64,000 nt of DNA. It comes from Pseudovibrio sp. Alg231-02 (GTDB lineage: Bacteria > Pseudomonadota > Alphaproteobacteria > Rhizobiales > Stappiaceae). The DNA is taken from assembly GCF_900143565.1 (NCBI RefSeq), contig NZ_FREX01000008.1:66540-130539 (forward strand). Direction: 5' to 3'. The notes beneath the pieces were generated by a model. That model was not told the DNA's origin. It saw only the letters and a program-made list of their open reading frames with translations, and did not search any database. Positions within the stretch are counted from its first letter, which is position 1, and each line of letters opens with the position of its first letter. The position numbers and the translations under genes were made by a program. This document shows positions 9,199 through 19,664 of this stretch, piece by piece.

Positions 9199-9549
9199 AT
9201 GAAGATCAGCAATGAGAAAAAACGTCTGAATGTGAGCGAAAGCGACCTTTCCGGTTCTTTGTTTGTGGATTGCAATCTGTCTGGTTGTTCTTTCACGAAT
9301 GTGAACCTGTCCGGTGGCCGCATCAAGGACGTTAATCTCTCAGGTTGGTCTATCCTTGATGCAAACCTTTCTGGTTGGTCAGTCGAGAAAGTCAATCTTT
9401 CTGGGCTGATCCTTGAAAATGCCAATCTGGCTGGCGCTAAACTCAAAAGCTGCCGGCTGGAGGGCATGACCATCGATGGAATTGAAGTGACTGAGCTTCT
9501 TAAAGCTTATCGGGCTAAAGAAGCTAAGGGTGAGGATGCCAACGCATGA
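9199..9549 (+). CDS. Pentapeptide-repeat protein inside the nuo operon
   Basis: This 116-residue protein is made largely of a ten-residue repeat built from two pentapeptides, with N-L-S-G or a close variant recurring every ten residues between about 15 and 92 (C-N-L-S-G, V-N-L-S-G, A-N-L-S-G, A-N-L-A-G). That is enough for about four coils of a quadrilateral beta-helix, followed by a charged tail of about 24 residues. It has no signal peptide or membrane segment, so it is probably cytoplasmic. GGGGATATG gives a good start, and the gene ends in an ATGA overlap with nuoG, so it is translated with the operon. Its job is unknown; a role in assembly or stability of the complex I peripheral arm is only inference from position. 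Confidence 0.88.
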   Translation: MKISNEKKRLNVSESDLSGSLFVDCNLSGCSFTNVNLSGGRIKDVNLSGWSILDANLSGWSVEKVNLSGLILENANLAGAKLKSCRLEGMTIDGIEVTELLKAYRAKEAKGEDANA

Positions 9550-11642
9550 CCAAGCTTGTCGTCGACGGCAAAGAAATTGAAGTTCCTGCGGAATATACCG
9601 TTATGCAGGCCTGTGAAGAGGCCGGCGCGGAAATTCCTCGGTTCTGTTTTCATGACCGGCTTTCAGTAGCCGGCAACTGCCGCATGTGCCTTGTAGAAGT
9701 AAAAGGCGGACCGCCAAAGCCGGTTGCCTCTTGTGCAATGGGCGTGCGCGATCTGCGTCCGGGACCAGAAGGCCAGCCACCAGAGATTTTTACAAAATCT
9801 CCTATGGTGAAAAAAGCGCGAGAAGGTGTGATGGAGTTTCTCCTGATCAACCACCCGCTGGACTGCCCTATCTGTGACCAAGGCGGTGAGTGTGATCTTC
9901 AGGATCAGGCCATGGCTTACGGTGTAGATAGTTCCCGTTATGCGGAAAACAAGCGCGCAGTTGAAAATAAATATGTCGGTCCGCTTGTGAAGACGATCAT
10001 GACACGCTGCATTCACTGCACGCGCTGTGTTCGCTTTACGACCGAGGTTGCCGGTGTTTCTGAGCTGGGCCTGATTGGCCGAGGTGAAGATGCCGAGATT
10101 ACCACTTATCTTGAAGAAGCGCTTTCCTCCGAGCTGCAGGGCAACGTGATTGACCTTTGCCCGGTTGGTGCTCTGACTTCCCGTCCATACGAGTTCAATG
10201 CTCGTCCATGGGAACTGGTGAAGACAGAAAGCGTCGACGTGATGGACGCTCTTGGCTCTGCTATCCGTGTGGATACACGCGGTAAAGAAGTCATGCGCAT
10301 CATGCCTCGCCTCAATGAAGAGGTGAACGAGGAATGGATCTCCGATAAAACCCGCTTCATCTGGGACGGTCTGAAGACACAACGTCTGGATCGCCCGTAT
10401 GTGAAGCAGGGGGGCAAGCTGGCTCCTGCGAGCTGGACTGACGCTCTGAATGCGGTTGCGGCCAAGGTGAAAGCGGTTGGTGGTTCTAAAACTGCTGCAA
10501 TTGCTGGTGACCTTGCAACTGTTGAAGAGATGTTCGCTCTGAAGGCTTTGATGGAGAGTGTTGGTTCCGCCAACATGGATTGCCGTCAGGATGGTGCACA
10601 GCTTGATCCATCGCTTGGCCGGACAACCTATCTGTTTAACTCTTCCGTGGAAGGTATTGAAGACGCTGATGTAATTCTTCTCGTGGGTGCTAATCCACGT
10701 GTTGAAGCGCCTGTTCTCAATGCTCGCATCCGCAAGGTGTGGCGTCATAGCGGTGCAAAAGTTGGTCTGATTGGCCAGCCTGCAGACCTGACTTATGATG
10801 TGGATTACCTCGGTGCTGGTCCGGACACTCTGGCGGATCTTGCTTCTGGCAAGAATGCATTTGCAGAGGTCCTGAAGAACGCGAAGAATCCAATGATTAT
10901 CGTTGGTGAAGGCGCGATTGCCCGTGAAGACGGTGCAGCTGTGCTGGCTGCTGCTGCCAAGCTTGCTGAAAGCGTTGGTGCTGTGAGCGATGAGTGGAAC
11001 GGCTTTAACGTTCTGCACACTGCTGCCAGCCGCGTTGGTGGTTTGGATATCGGACTTGTTCCGGGTGAGGGCGGTCTGGATACTGGCGGTATTCAAGACG
11101 CAGCTGCCAAAGGCGACCTTGATGTTGTGTTCCTGCTTGGCGCAGATGAACTGGACATGTCTTCCTTTGGTGATGCGTTTGTTGTTTACATCGGTACCCA
11201 CGGTGACCGTGGTGCACACCGCGCTGACGTTATTCTGCCAGGCGCTGCTTACACCGAAAAACCAGGGACCTTTGTGAACCTGGAAGGCCGTGTACAGCTG
11301 GCAAACCGTGCTGCATTCCCTCCTGGTGATGCACGTGAGGACTGGGCAATCATTCGTGCGCTTTCCGGTGCACTTGGTAAGCCACTTTCCTTCAACAGCT
11401 TTGCGCAGTTGCGCGGTGCTGTTGTTGAGGCAGTTCCTCATATGGCGAATGTAAATTGCATCGCGACCGGTGTTGCTTCGGATGTTTCCAAGCTTGCCGC
11501 ACGCGGTGGTGACATGAATGGTGCCGGTTTCGCACAGGCATTCAATGATTTTTATCTAACCAACCCGATTGCCCGAGCTTCAGCGGTGATGGCCGAGTGT
11601 TCCGCACTTGCCATGCAGCGCCGAGCTGAGGCGGCGGAATAA
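9546..11642 (+). CDS. nuoG: NADH-quinone oxidoreductase subunit G
   Basis: NuoG is the large iron-sulfur subunit of the peripheral arm of complex I. The 698-residue protein starts with a 2Fe-2S ferredoxin domain (C34, C45, C48, C63), then the His-Cys3 cluster (H103, C107, C110, C116) and a 4Fe-4S motif (C155, C158, C161 plus a later Cys in L-C-P-V-G-A-L). The remainder is a molybdopterin oxidoreductase-like domain that has lost its cofactor. The start overlaps the upstream pentapeptide-repeat gene by four bases. Confidence 0.96.
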   Translation: MTKLVVDGKEIEVPAEYTVMQACEEAGAEIPRFCFHDRLSVAGNCRMCLVEVKGGPPKPVASCAMGVRDLRPGPEGQPPEIFTKSPMVKKAREGVMEFLLINHPLDCPICDQGGECDLQDQAMAYGVDSSRYAENKRAVENKYVGPLVKTIMTRCIHCTRCVRFTTEVAGVSELGLIGRGEDAEITTYLEEALSSELQGNVIDLCPVGALTSRPYEFNARPWELVKTESVDVMDALGSAIRVDTRGKEVMRIMPRLNEEVNEEWISDKTRFIWDGLKTQRLDRPYVKQGGKLAPASWTDALNAVAAKVKAVGGSKTAAIAGDLATVEEMFALKALMESVGSANMDCRQDGAQLDPSLGRTTYLFNSSVEGIEDADVILLVGANPRVEAPVLNARIRKVWRHSGAKVGLIGQPADLTYDVDYLGAGPDTLADLASGKNAFAEVLKNAKNPMIIVGEGAIAREDGAAVLAAAAKLAESVGAVSDEWNGFNVLHTAASRVGGLDIGLVPGEGGLDTGGIQDAAAKGDLDVVFLLGADELDMSSFGDAFVVYIGTHGDRGAHRADVILPGAAYTEKPGTFVNLEGRVQLANRAAFPPGDAREDWAIIRALSGALGKPLSFNSFAQLRGAVVEAVPHMANVNCIATGVASDVSKLAARGGDMNGAGFAQAFNDFYLTNPIARASAVMAECSALAMQRRAEAAE

Positions 11643-11655
11643 GGGGACGGTGAGC

Positions 11656-12729
11656 ATGGAAGCTTTTTTCTGGGATTATGGCTGGCCGCTGATCATCATG
11701 CTCTTCCAGAGCGTGTTGTTGATGGTCGTGCTGCTGCTGATCGTTGCTTACATTCTATACGCTGACCGTAAGATCTGGGCTGCTGTCCAGATCCGTCGTG
11801 GTCCTAACGTTGTTGGCCCCTGGGGCTTGCTGCAGAGTTTTGCGGATCTTTTGAAATTCGTTTTGAAAGAGCCAGTGATCCCATCGGGATCTGATAAGTT
11901 CCTGTTTTTGTTTGCGCCGCTGATTACAGTGGTTCTGTCACTCGCTGCATGGGTGGTTATGCCTGTTGCAGATGGCTGGGTGATTGCAAACATCAACGTG
12001 GGTATTTTGTATGTGTTCGCGATCAGCTCCCTTGGAGTTTACGGCGTGATCATCGGTGGTTGGGCTTCCAACTCCAAATACCCGTTCCTGTCAGCTCTAC
12101 GTTCTGCGGCTCAGATGGTTTCTTACGAAGTGTCTATCGGCTTCGTGATCGTGACTGTTCTGCTTTGCGTTGGTTCGTTGAACCTGACCGAGATCGTTTA
12201 TGCGCAGCAGGCTCGCGGGCTTGCTCACGTGCTGGGCGTTCCATGGTTGTCTATTTTGAACTGGTACTGGTTGCCGCTGTTCCCGATGTTCGTGGTGTTC
12301 TTTGTTTCCGCACTTGCTGAAACAAACCGTCCGCCATTCGATCTGGCAGAGGCGGAATCTGAACTGGTTGCAGGCTTCATGGTTGAATACGGCTCTACCC
12401 CTTACATGATGTTCATGTTGGGTGAGTATGTGGCGATCTCCTTGATGTGTGGTCTGATGACCATCCTGTTCATGGGTGGCTGGTTGCCTCCATTGGATAT
12501 CGCACCATTCACATGGGTGCCTGGTATCGTCTGGTTCCTGCTCAAGTGTCTGTTGGTGTTCTTCTTCATCTCCATGGCCAAAGCAATGGTCCCTCGGTAC
12601 CGCTATGACCAGCTGATGCGCCTGGGTTGGAAAGTCTTCCTGCCGCTGTCACTGGCAATGGTGTTCATCGTGGCCTTCGTGCTGATGTTCATGGGCTGGA
12701 CCCCGCCAGTGGGTGGGTTCGGAGCATGA
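11656..12729 (+). CDS. nuoH: NADH-quinone oxidoreductase subunit H
   Basis: NuoH is the membrane subunit that forms the quinone entry channel with NuoB and NuoD. The 357-residue protein is strongly hydrophobic with about eight membrane segments and has the family motifs [15 protein letters not shown] and [18 protein letters not shown] placed the start at 11656 (MEAFFWDYG) after AAGGGGACGG; an in-frame start at 11608 would run back into nuoG. Its stop overlaps the start of the next small gene (ATGA). Confidence 0.96.
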   Translation: MEAFFWDYGWPLIIMLFQSVLLMVVLLLIVAYILYADRKIWAAVQIRRGPNVVGPWGLLQSFADLLKFVLKEPVIPSGSDKFLFLFAPLITVVLSLAAWVVMPVADGWVIANINVGILYVFAISSLGVYGVIIGGWASNSKYPFLSALRSAAQMVSYEVSIGFVIVTVLLCVGSLNLTEIVYAQQARGLAHVLGVPWLSILNWYWLPLFPMFVVFFVSALAETNRPPFDLAEAESELVAGFMVEYGSTPYMMFMLGEYVAISLMCGLMTILFMGGWLPPLDIAPFTWVPGIVWFLLKCLLVFFFISMAKAMVPRYRYDQLMRLGWKVFLPLSLAMVFIVAFVLMFMGWTPPVGGFGA

Positions 12730-12962
12730 TTTCCATCGCCGGGTTAATCGGCGGTGTCATGGGAATTTACCTTGGATGGCTGAACTACCGTCTCCTTCTT
12801 GGATTTATGGAGGCAGCCATCAACAAAGGAAAAGAGCGCAACCCAGCTGAAAAAGGTTGGGTTGAGCTGGCGGAACCGACGATCCGCAAAGTCATTTTTA
12901 CCCTGACGATAATCGGGATTCCGATTATCGGATATCTCGCCGGAGCTAGTATTGCTCCTTAA
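12726..12962 (+). CDS. Small two-helix membrane protein between nuoH and nuoI
   Basis: This is a 78-residue protein that I do not recognise. It has two predicted membrane helices (about residues 3-29 and 54-77) joined by a charged loop with [13 protein letters not shown]. The N-terminal helix is Gly-rich. The start at 12726 overlaps the nuoH stop as ATGA, and this frame is the only sensible use of the DNA before nuoI. Being translated with nuoH suggests an accessory membrane subunit or assembly helper of complex I, but that is inference from position. Confidence 0.8.
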   Translation: MISIAGLIGGVMGIYLGWLNYRLLLGFMEAAINKGKERNPAEKGWVELAEPTIRKVIFTLTIIGIPIIGYLAGASIAP

Positions 12963-12981
12963 TTCGAGAGGAAAGGGTAAC

Positions 12982-13022
12982 GAGAACCTAGTATGACTTC
13001 TTGGAAGTGCCCCTAGGTTCTC
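12982..13022. other. Stem-loops in the gap before nuoI
   Basis: GAGAACCTAG (12982-12991) pairs with CTAGGTTCTC (13013-13022), a perfect 10-bp stem. A second hairpin, CATGCC-GGT-GGCATG at 13043-13057, is flanked by matching GATC arms. There is no T run, so these look like mRNA processing or stability elements inside the operon rather than terminators. Confidence 0.5.
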
Positions 13023-13084
13023 TTGGATTGTAATCGATCTTCCATGCCGGTGGCATGTTCGATCAAGAAAGGGCTGTAAAGGCT

Positions 13085-13573
13085 ATGGGACTGGGACAGG
13101 CCGCAAAGTCGTTGCTTTTGAAGGAGTTCGTATCGGCGTTTTTTCTTGCCATGCGTTATTTCTTCAAGCCAAAGCCGACGATTAACTATCCCTTTGAGAA
13201 GGGTGCTGTAAGCCCGCGTTTTCGCGGTGAACACGCCTTGCGCCGGTATCCGAATGGAGAAGAGCGCTGCATTGCTTGTAAGCTGTGTGAAGCGATCTGC
13301 CCTGCGCAGGCCATTACGATTGAAGCTGGACCTCGTCGTAATGACGGGACACGCCGTACCACTCGCTACGATATTGACATGACCAAGTGCATTTACTGCG
13401 GGTTCTGTCAGGAAGCGTGTCCGGTGGATGCGATCGTGGAAGGCCCGAACTTTGAATTTGCGACCGAGACGCGGGAAGAGCTGTTCTACGACAAGGACAA
13501 GCTGCTTGCGAATGGGGAGCGTTGGGAGCGTGAGATCGCTCGCAATATCGAATTGGATGCTCCGTACCGTTAA
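13085..13573 (+). CDS. nuoI: NADH-quinone oxidoreductase subunit I
   Basis: NuoI carries clusters N6a and N6b, which hand electrons to N2. The 162-residue protein has two 4Fe-4S ferredoxin motifs: C62, C65, C68, C72 and C102, C105, C108, C112. I chose the ATG at 13085 ([10 protein letters not shown]) because relatives begin there; an in-frame start at 13055 would add ten residues. Its C-terminal end, L-D-A-P-Y-R, is typical for the class. Confidence 0.95.
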   Translation: MGLGQAAKSLLLKEFVSAFFLAMRYFFKPKPTINYPFEKGAVSPRFRGEHALRRYPNGEERCIACKLCEAICPAQAITIEAGPRRNDGTRRTTRYDIDMTKCIYCGFCQEACPVDAIVEGPNFEFATETREELFYDKDKLLANGERWEREIARNIELDAPYR

Positions 13574-13649
13574 GGTAACGGGAGTGGATTGTGTCCGGTT
13601 GGGGCTTTGCACTGACCGGGCGAGACAATAGGACAAAGGCAACCTAAAA

Positions 13650-14264
13650 ATGGTTTTGCAGGCCCTGTTTTTCTATCTGTTTGCCGCACTTGCGGTGGCC
13701 TCTGCCTTCATGGTGATTGCTTCTCGCAATCCGGTTCACTCAGTGCTGTTCCTCATCCTGTGCTTCTTTAATGCAGCCGGGTTGTTTGTACTGATTGGTG
13801 CCGAGTATCTGGCGATGCTTCTGGTTGTTGTCTACGTGGGTGCGGTCATGGTGCTGTTCCTGTTCGTGGTCATGATGCTGGATGTTGACTTTGCCGAAAT
13901 GCGTCAGGGGTTCTTGCAGTACTTGCCAATCGGCGCGCTGATTGGTGCAATTCTGCTGGCTGAACTTTTGATGGTTGCCAGTGGCTGGTACATCGCTCCT
14001 GGCATGTTAGGTGAAGGGTCCGCCCCGACACCTCCTGTTGAGCAGACACAAAATATCGCCGCTATCGGTGAGTTGCTTTACACCCGCTACATTTACTGGT
14101 TCCAGGTTTCTGGTCTGGTGCTGCTGGTTGCAATGATCGGTGCGATTGTATTGACCCTCCGCCATAAGCCGGGCGTACGCCGTCAGAACATCTCTGAGCA
14201 GGTTGCCCGTCGTCCTGAAACTTCGATCGAAGTGGTCAAAGTTGAAAGAGGCAAGGGGTTGTAA
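13650..14264 (+). CDS. nuoJ: NADH-quinone oxidoreductase subunit J
   Basis: NuoJ is a membrane subunit of complex I with five helices. The 204-residue protein has the family region L-I-G-A-E-Y-L-A-M-L-L-V-V-V-Y-V-G-A-V-M-V-L-F in its middle, which holds the helix distortion linked to coupling. The C-terminal tail of about 35 residues is charged and cytoplasmic. It lies 76 bp after nuoI. Confidence 0.95.
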   Translation: MVLQALFFYLFAALAVASAFMVIASRNPVHSVLFLILCFFNAAGLFVLIGAEYLAMLLVVVYVGAVMVLFLFVVMMLDVDFAEMRQGFLQYLPIGALIGAILLAELLMVASGWYIAPGMLGEGSAPTPPVEQTQNIAAIGELLYTRYIYWFQVSGLVLLVAMIGAIVLTLRHKPGVRRQNISEQVARRPETSIEVVKVERGKGL

Positions 14265-14300
14265 GACGCGTTTGTAACGGGTCTTCATCATTAATTCGTG

Positions 14301-14339
14301 CCGGAGAAAAGGCCTTCCTCTTGAGGGTTCCTTCTCCGG
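14301..14339. other. Stem-loop between nuoJ and nuoK
   Basis: CCGGAGAA-A-AGG pairs with CCTTCTCCGG across a loop that has its own small CCT/AGG pairing. There is no T run. Like the element before nuoI it may set mRNA stability inside the operon. Confidence 0.45.
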
Positions 14340-14376
14340 AATTTGAATAGAACACGGGGAGCACTGAGAGGCGCCC

Positions 14377-14685
14377 ATGGAAATTGGCATAGCGCACTAT
14401 CTCGGGGTCGCAGCGATCCTATTCACCATCGGGATCTTTGGCATCTTTCTCAACCGAAAGAACGTCATCGTGATCCTGATGTCTATCGAGCTCTTATTGC
14501 TCGCAGTTAATATCAACCTGGTGGCATTTTCCTACTTCATGCAGGACATGGTTGGTCAGATCTTTGCGCTCCTGGTTCTTACCGTTGCAGCAGCAGAGGC
14601 GGCCATTGGTCTTGCTATTCTGGTTGTTTACTTCCGTAACCGCGGCTCTATTGCCGTGGAAGACATCAATATGATGAAAGGCTGA
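14377..14685 (+). CDS. nuoK: NADH-quinone oxidoreductase subunit K
   Basis: NuoK is a small antiporter-derived membrane subunit with three helices. The 102-residue protein contains the two buried glutamates needed for proton transfer, one in [11 protein letters not shown] and one in [15 protein letters not shown] precedes the start. nuoL follows after 7 bp. Confidence 0.96.
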   Translation: MEIGIAHYLGVAAILFTIGIFGIFLNRKNVIVILMSIELLLLAVNINLVAFSYFMQDMVGQIFALLVLTVAAAEAAIGLAILVVYFRNRGSIAVEDINMMKG

Positions 14686-14692
14686 GGGGCGG

Positions 14693-16672
14693 ATGTTTTC
14701 AGCAATCGTTTTTCTGCCGTTGCTTGGCTTCCTGATTGTCGGAATGTTCGGCAATCGGCTTGGGGTCAAAGCCAGCGAGTACATCACCAGCGGCTTCATG
14801 ATTGTCGCAGCCCTTTTGTCATGGGTGGTGTTTTTTCAATACGGCCTTGGGTCGGAGAGCACGCAGATTGTGACAATTTTCCGCTGGATCACCTCTGGGG
14901 ATCTATCGGTTAACTGGACAATTCGTGTTGATACACTCACCGCAGTGATGCTGGTGGTTGTGAACTCCGTTTCCTGTCTGGTTCACATTTACTCTATCGG
15001 GTACATGCACCACGATCCGCATCGTCCGCGGTTCTTTGCATACTTGTCCTTCTTTACCTTCTCAATGTTGGCACTGGTCACCTCTGATGACTTGCTGCAA
15101 ATGTTCTTTGGTTGGGAAGGCGTTGGTCTGGCATCCTATCTGTTGATCGGGTTCTGGTACAAGAAACCTTCTGCCAATGCGGCTGCGATGAAAGCATTCA
15201 TCGTCAACCGTGTGGGTGACTTTGGTTTCGCTCTGGGTATCTTCGGTGTTTTCTACCTGTACGGTTCCATCGACTTCGCAACGATTTTCAGCAGCGGTCC
15301 TTCTCTTCTTGAGAATAAAGAGCCTGTTCTGAACTTCCTTGGTTATGAGTTGATGCCTGAAGCGGCGCTGACAGTTGTCTGTCTGCTGCTCTTCATGGGT
15401 GCCATGGGTAAATCAGCTCAGTTTCTGCTTCACACCTGGTTGCCGGATGCGATGGAAGGCCCAACGCCTGTTTCCGCGCTGATCCACGCAGCGACCATGG
15501 TGACGGCTGGTGTGTTCATGGTTGCGCGTCTTGCGCCAATCTTTGAACTTGCGCCAACGGCTCTGACTGTTGTGACCTTCTTTGGTGCGACGACTGCCTT
15601 CTTTGCAGCGACCATTGGCTGTGTGCAGAACGATATCAAGCGCGTGATTGCCTATTCCACCTGTTCTCAGTTGGGTTATATGTTCGTGGCGCTGGGTGTT
15701 GGTGCGTTCGGTGTTGGTATCTTCCACCTGTTCACACACGCGTTCTTTAAAGCGCTGCTGTTCTTATGCGCTGGCTCCGTCATTCACTCTGTGTCTGACG
15801 AGCAGGACATGCGTAAGATGGGTGGTCTGCGTAAGCACATTCCATGGACCTACTGGACCATGATGATTGGTACGCTGGCACTGACTGGTTTCGGTATTCC
15901 GTTTACCTACATCGGTACAGCTGGCTTCATCTCCAAAGATGCGATCATTGAAGCTGCTTATGTTGGTCACAACATGTTTGCGTCCTATGCCTTCTGGGCA
16001 ACGGTACTTGCAGCTGCGCTGACCAGTTTCTACAGCTGGCGTCTGGTGTTCATGACCTTCCACGGCAAGACCCGCGCTTCTGTTGATGTGATGAAACACA
16101 TCCATGAGAGCCCATGGGTTATGCTTGTACCGCTGCTGTTGCTTGCACTTGGTGCTGCTTTTGCCGGTATGGTGTTCAAGGATGCCTTTATTGGTGCTGA
16201 CTATCTCAGCTTCTGGAAGAATGTTTTTGGCGGTACGAACAGTGAGCTCGCAGTCATTGAAGAAATGCATCACGTCCATTGGCTCGTGAAGCTTTCCCCA
16301 TGGCTTGCAATGGCTGGCGGTTTCATCATCGCTTACCTCTTCTACATCGCTAAACCAGATATGCCGAAGGCTCTGGCAGAGCGTCATAAGCCTCTGTACC
16401 TGTTCCTCCTGAACAAGTGGTACTTCGATGAGCTTTATGACTTCCTGTTCGTAAAACCTTCCCTGGCTCTTGGCCGCTTCCTGTGGAAGCGCGGTGACGG
16501 CACTGTGATTGACGGACTTGGTCCTGACGGTGTTGCCTCACGCGTTCAGCAGGTTACCGGTTGGGTTGTTCGCCTGCAGTCTGGCTACATCTATCACTAC
16601 GCATTCGCCATGTTGATCGGGGTTGCCTTCTTCGTGACCCTGGCCATGTTCTCCGGTGGGGGAGTTCATTAA
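14693..16672 (+). CDS. nuoL: NADH-quinone oxidoreductase subunit L
   Basis: NuoL is the distal proton-pumping subunit of complex I, related to Mrp antiporters, with about 16 helices including the long lateral helix. The 659-residue protein shows the conserved [15 protein letters not shown] (essential Glu) and [19 protein letters not shown]. Length is normal. Its stop TAA shares one base with the nuoM ATG. Confidence 0.97.
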   Translation: MFSAIVFLPLLGFLIVGMFGNRLGVKASEYITSGFMIVAALLSWVVFFQYGLGSESTQIVTIFRWITSGDLSVNWTIRVDTLTAVMLVVVNSVSCLVHIYSIGYMHHDPHRPRFFAYLSFFTFSMLALVTSDDLLQMFFGWEGVGLASYLLIGFWYKKPSANAAAMKAFIVNRVGDFGFALGIFGVFYLYGSIDFATIFSSGPSLLENKEPVLNFLGYELMPEAALTVVCLLLFMGAMGKSAQFLLHTWLPDAMEGPTPVSALIHAATMVTAGVFMVARLAPIFELAPTALTVVTFFGATTAFFAATIGCVQNDIKRVIAYSTCSQLGYMFVALGVGAFGVGIFHLFTHAFFKALLFLCAGSVIHSVSDEQDMRKMGGLRKHIPWTYWTMMIGTLALTGFGIPFTYIGTAGFISKDAIIEAAYVGHNMFASYAFWATVLAAALTSFYSWRLVFMTFHGKTRASVDVMKHIHESPWVMLVPLLLLALGAAFAGMVFKDAFIGADYLSFWKNVFGGTNSELAVIEEMHHVHWLVKLSPWLAMAGGFIIAYLFYIAKPDMPKALAERHKPLYLFLLNKWYFDELYDFLFVKPSLALGRFLWKRGDGTVIDGLGPDGVASRVQQVTGWVVRLQSGYIYHYAFAMLIGVAFFVTLAMFSGGGVH

Positions 16673-18198
16673 TGAACGACTGGTCCATCCTTTCCATCAC
16701 AACATTTCTCCCACTGGTCGGTGTGTTCTTCATCCTGCTGGTGCGGGGAGATGACCCAGATGCGAAAACGAATATTCGGCGTGTTGCGCTGATTACGACG
16801 AGTTTCACATTTATCGTCTCTTTGTTCATCTGGGGCGGGTTCACCAACGAGAACCCTGGCTTCCAGATGGTGGAGAAGCACAACTGGTTTGGTGATACCT
16901 TCACCTACCACATGGGCGTTGACGGCATTTCCATGCTGTTCGTGATCCTGACTACTTTCCTTATGCCGCTGTGTATTCTGGCGAGCTGGGAAAGCATTCA
17001 GACCCGCGTCAAGGAATACATGATCGCTTTCCTTGTACTGGAAACACTGATGATCGGTGTGTTCTGTTCGCTGGATCTGGTTCTGTTCTACGTGTTCTTT
17101 GAAGCTGGCCTTATTCCGATGTTCCTGATCATCGGTGTTTGGGGTGGTCCGCGCCGCGTTTATGCAAGCTACAAGTTCTTCCTGTACACCTTGCTCGGCT
17201 CCGTGCTGATGCTGGCGGCTATCATGGCCATGTACTGGCAGGCTGGTACACTGGATATTCCAACTCTTCTTAACGAGAGCGAATTCCCGGCAGCGATGCA
17301 GACGTGGTTGTGGCTGGCCTTCTTCGCAAGCTTTGCAGTGAAGATGCCAATGTGGCCTGTTCACACCTGGTTGCCAGATGCTCACGTGGAAGCACCGACG
17401 GCTGGTTCTGTTGTTCTGGCTGCGATCCTGCTGAAGATGGGTGGCTATGGGTTCCTTCGGTTCTCACTACCAATGTTCCCAATCGCCAGTGATATGTTCG
17501 CACCGTTCATCTTTACACTGTCTGTCGTTGCGATCATCTACACCTCTCTGGTGGCGCTGGCTCAGGAAGACATCAAGAAGCTGATTGCCTACTCATCCGT
17601 TGCTCACATGGGCTTCGTGACCATGGGTATCTTCTCTGCCAACGCGCAGGGTATTGAAGGCGCGATCTTCATGATGCTGGCTCACGGTCTGATCTCTGGC
17701 GCACTGTTCCTGTGTGTTGGTGTGATTTATGACCGGATGCACACCCGTCAGATTACGGCTTATGGTGGTCTCGTGAACAACATGCCTCGTTATGCGGTGG
17801 CGTTCATGATCTTCACCATGGCAAACGTTGGTCTGCCAGGTACCGCCGGCTTTGTGGGTGAGTTCCTGACTATGATTGGTGTGTTCCAGGTAAATACGTG
17901 GGTGGCGTTCTTCGCTGCGACTGGTGTGATCCTGTCTGCTGCTTACGCTTTGTTCCTTTACCGCCGCGTCGTGTTTGGTGCGTTGGAGAAGGAAAGCCTC
18001 AAGTCCATGCTGGACCTGACAGGCCGTGAGAAGCTGATCCTCGCTCCGCTGATCATTTTAACTATCTTCTTCGGGTTCTACCCAGCAGCAGTGCTGGATG
18101 TGACGTCTGCGTCCGTTGGTGCCCTTATCGAAAACTACAATGCCGCGCTTGATGCAGGGGGTCTTGCCCATGCAGCCGCTGCAGTGTCTAGCCATTAA
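16672..18198 (+). CDS. nuoM: NADH-quinone oxidoreductase subunit M
   Basis: NuoM is a proton-pumping antiporter-like subunit with about 14 helices. The 508-residue protein has [11 protein letters not shown] (essential Glu) and [18 protein letters not shown] set the start at 16672 ([10 protein letters not shown]), overlapping the nuoL stop; the frame stays open further upstream into nuoL but those residues do not fit the family. Confidence 0.97.
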   Translation: MNDWSILSITTFLPLVGVFFILLVRGDDPDAKTNIRRVALITTSFTFIVSLFIWGGFTNENPGFQMVEKHNWFGDTFTYHMGVDGISMLFVILTTFLMPLCILASWESIQTRVKEYMIAFLVLETLMIGVFCSLDLVLFYVFFEAGLIPMFLIIGVWGGPRRVYASYKFFLYTLLGSVLMLAAIMAMYWQAGTLDIPTLLNESEFPAAMQTWLWLAFFASFAVKMPMWPVHTWLPDAHVEAPTAGSVVLAAILLKMGGYGFLRFSLPMFPIASDMFAPFIFTLSVVAIIYTSLVALAQEDIKKLIAYSSVAHMGFVTMGIFSANAQGIEGAIFMMLAHGLISGALFLCVGVIYDRMHTRQITAYGGLVNNMPRYAVAFMIFTMANVGLPGTAGFVGEFLTMIGVFQVNTWVAFFAATGVILSAAYALFLYRRVVFGALEKESLKSMLDLTGREKLILAPLIILTIFFGFYPAAVLDVTSASVGALIENYNAALDAGGLAHAAAAVSSH

Positions 18199-18215
18199 CA
18201 GGGGACCGTGCACTC

Positions 18216-19658
18216 ATGAATGCTGAGCTTCTAGCTATTCCTGATCTAATGCCGGTATTGCCCGAGATCCTTCTGGTTCTCGGCGCAATGGTCCTGCTGA
18301 TGGTTGGAGCTTTTGGTGGAGAGAAATCCACTCCGCTGGTAACTGGTATCTGCGTTGCGTTGCTCACTGTTGCGGGTCTGATCCTGCTGGTGAGCCCGCA
18401 TTACGGCACAACATTTGACGGCGCATTCGTACAGGACGCGTTCTCCCAGTATATGAAAATACTGGTGCTGATCGGGTCCGGCTTTGCGATTGCGATGTCC
18501 GTTGCTTACGCACGTTCTCAGAACTTTGACCGCTTTGAATACCCGATCCTTATCGTGATCGCGACCGTTGGTATGATGCTGATGCTTTCAGCCAACGATC
18601 TGATCTCCATGTATCTGGGTGTTGAGCTGCAGTCTCTGGCGCTTTACGTGGTGGCTGCGATTAACCGTGACTCTGTTCGTTCAACAGAGGCTGGCCTGAA
18701 GTACTTCGTCCTTGGCGCGTTGTCTTCCGGTATGCTGCTTTACGGTATGTCCTTCATCTACGGCTTTACTGGCCACACTGACTTTACTGGCATCGCGGCG
18801 GCTCTGACAGACGATCGTGCATCCCTTGGTCTGGTGTTCGGTATCGTGTTCATGCTGGCAGGTATTGCCTTCAAGATCTCTGCGGTTCCATTCCATATGT
18901 GGACCCCGGACGTTTATGAGGGTGCACCAACACCGGTTACTGCGTTCTTTGCTGCAGCACCTAAGATTGCTGCGTTCGGTATGCTGATCCGTGTGCTGGT
19001 TGAGCCTTTGGGCAATGTGACTACGGACTGGCAGCAGATCGTTGTGTTCATCGCTATCGCGTCCATGGGTCTTGGTGCCTTTGCTGCGATTGGTCAGAAG
19101 AACATCAAACGTCTGATGGCATACTCTTCCATTGGTAACATGGGTTACGCTCTGGTTGGTCTGGCAGCTGGTACTGAAGCTGGTGTCCACGGTCTGATCG
19201 TGTTCATGACTGCCTATCTTGCGATGACACTGGGTGCGTTTGCTTGCATCCTGTCCATGCGCCGCAAGGAAGGCATGGTTGAAGAGATCTCCGATCTTGC
19301 AGGTCTTTCCAAGACCAACCTGCCAATGGCAGTGTTGCTTGCAGTGATCATGTTCTCTCTGACCGGTCTGCCACCACTTATCGGCTTCTTTGGTAAGTTC
19401 TACGTGTTCATCGCTGCGATGGATGCAGGTCTTGCTCCATTGGTCGTGATTGGTCTGGTGACCAGCGTTGTGGCTGCTTACTATTACCTGCGTGTGATCA
19501 AGGTCATGTTCTTTGATGATGCGACTGGCGAGTTCCTGCCAATGTCCGGTGAAATGAAAATTGTGCTTGGTCTTTCCAGCGCAGTTGTCGGACTGTTCTT
19601 CATCATGCCGGAACCAATTATGAATGCGGCTGCCAATGCGGCTGGCGTTCTGTTCTAG
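18216..19658 (+). CDS. nuoN: NADH-quinone oxidoreductase subunit N
   Basis: NuoN is the third antiporter-like proton pump of complex I and the last gene of the operon. The 480-residue protein has [11 protein letters not shown] (essential Glu) and [18 protein letters not shown]. Length and hydropathy are normal. birA begins 6 bp later. Confidence 0.97.
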   Translation: MNAELLAIPDLMPVLPEILLVLGAMVLLMVGAFGGEKSTPLVTGICVALLTVAGLILLVSPHYGTTFDGAFVQDAFSQYMKILVLIGSGFAIAMSVAYARSQNFDRFEYPILIVIATVGMMLMLSANDLISMYLGVELQSLALYVVAAINRDSVRSTEAGLKYFVLGALSSGMLLYGMSFIYGFTGHTDFTGIAAALTDDRASLGLVFGIVFMLAGIAFKISAVPFHMWTPDVYEGAPTPVTAFFAAAPKIAAFGMLIRVLVEPLGNVTTDWQQIVVFIAIASMGLGAFAAIGQKNIKRLMAYSSIGNMGYALVGLAAGTEAGVHGLIVFMTAYLAMTLGAFACILSMRRKEGMVEEISDLAGLSKTNLPMAVLLAVIMFSLTGLPPLIGFFGKFYVFIAAMDAGLAPLVVIGLVTSVVAAYYYLRVIKVMFFDDATGEFLPMSGEMKIVLGLSSAVVGLFFIMPEPIMNAAANAAGVLF

Positions 19659-19664
19659 TTTCCT

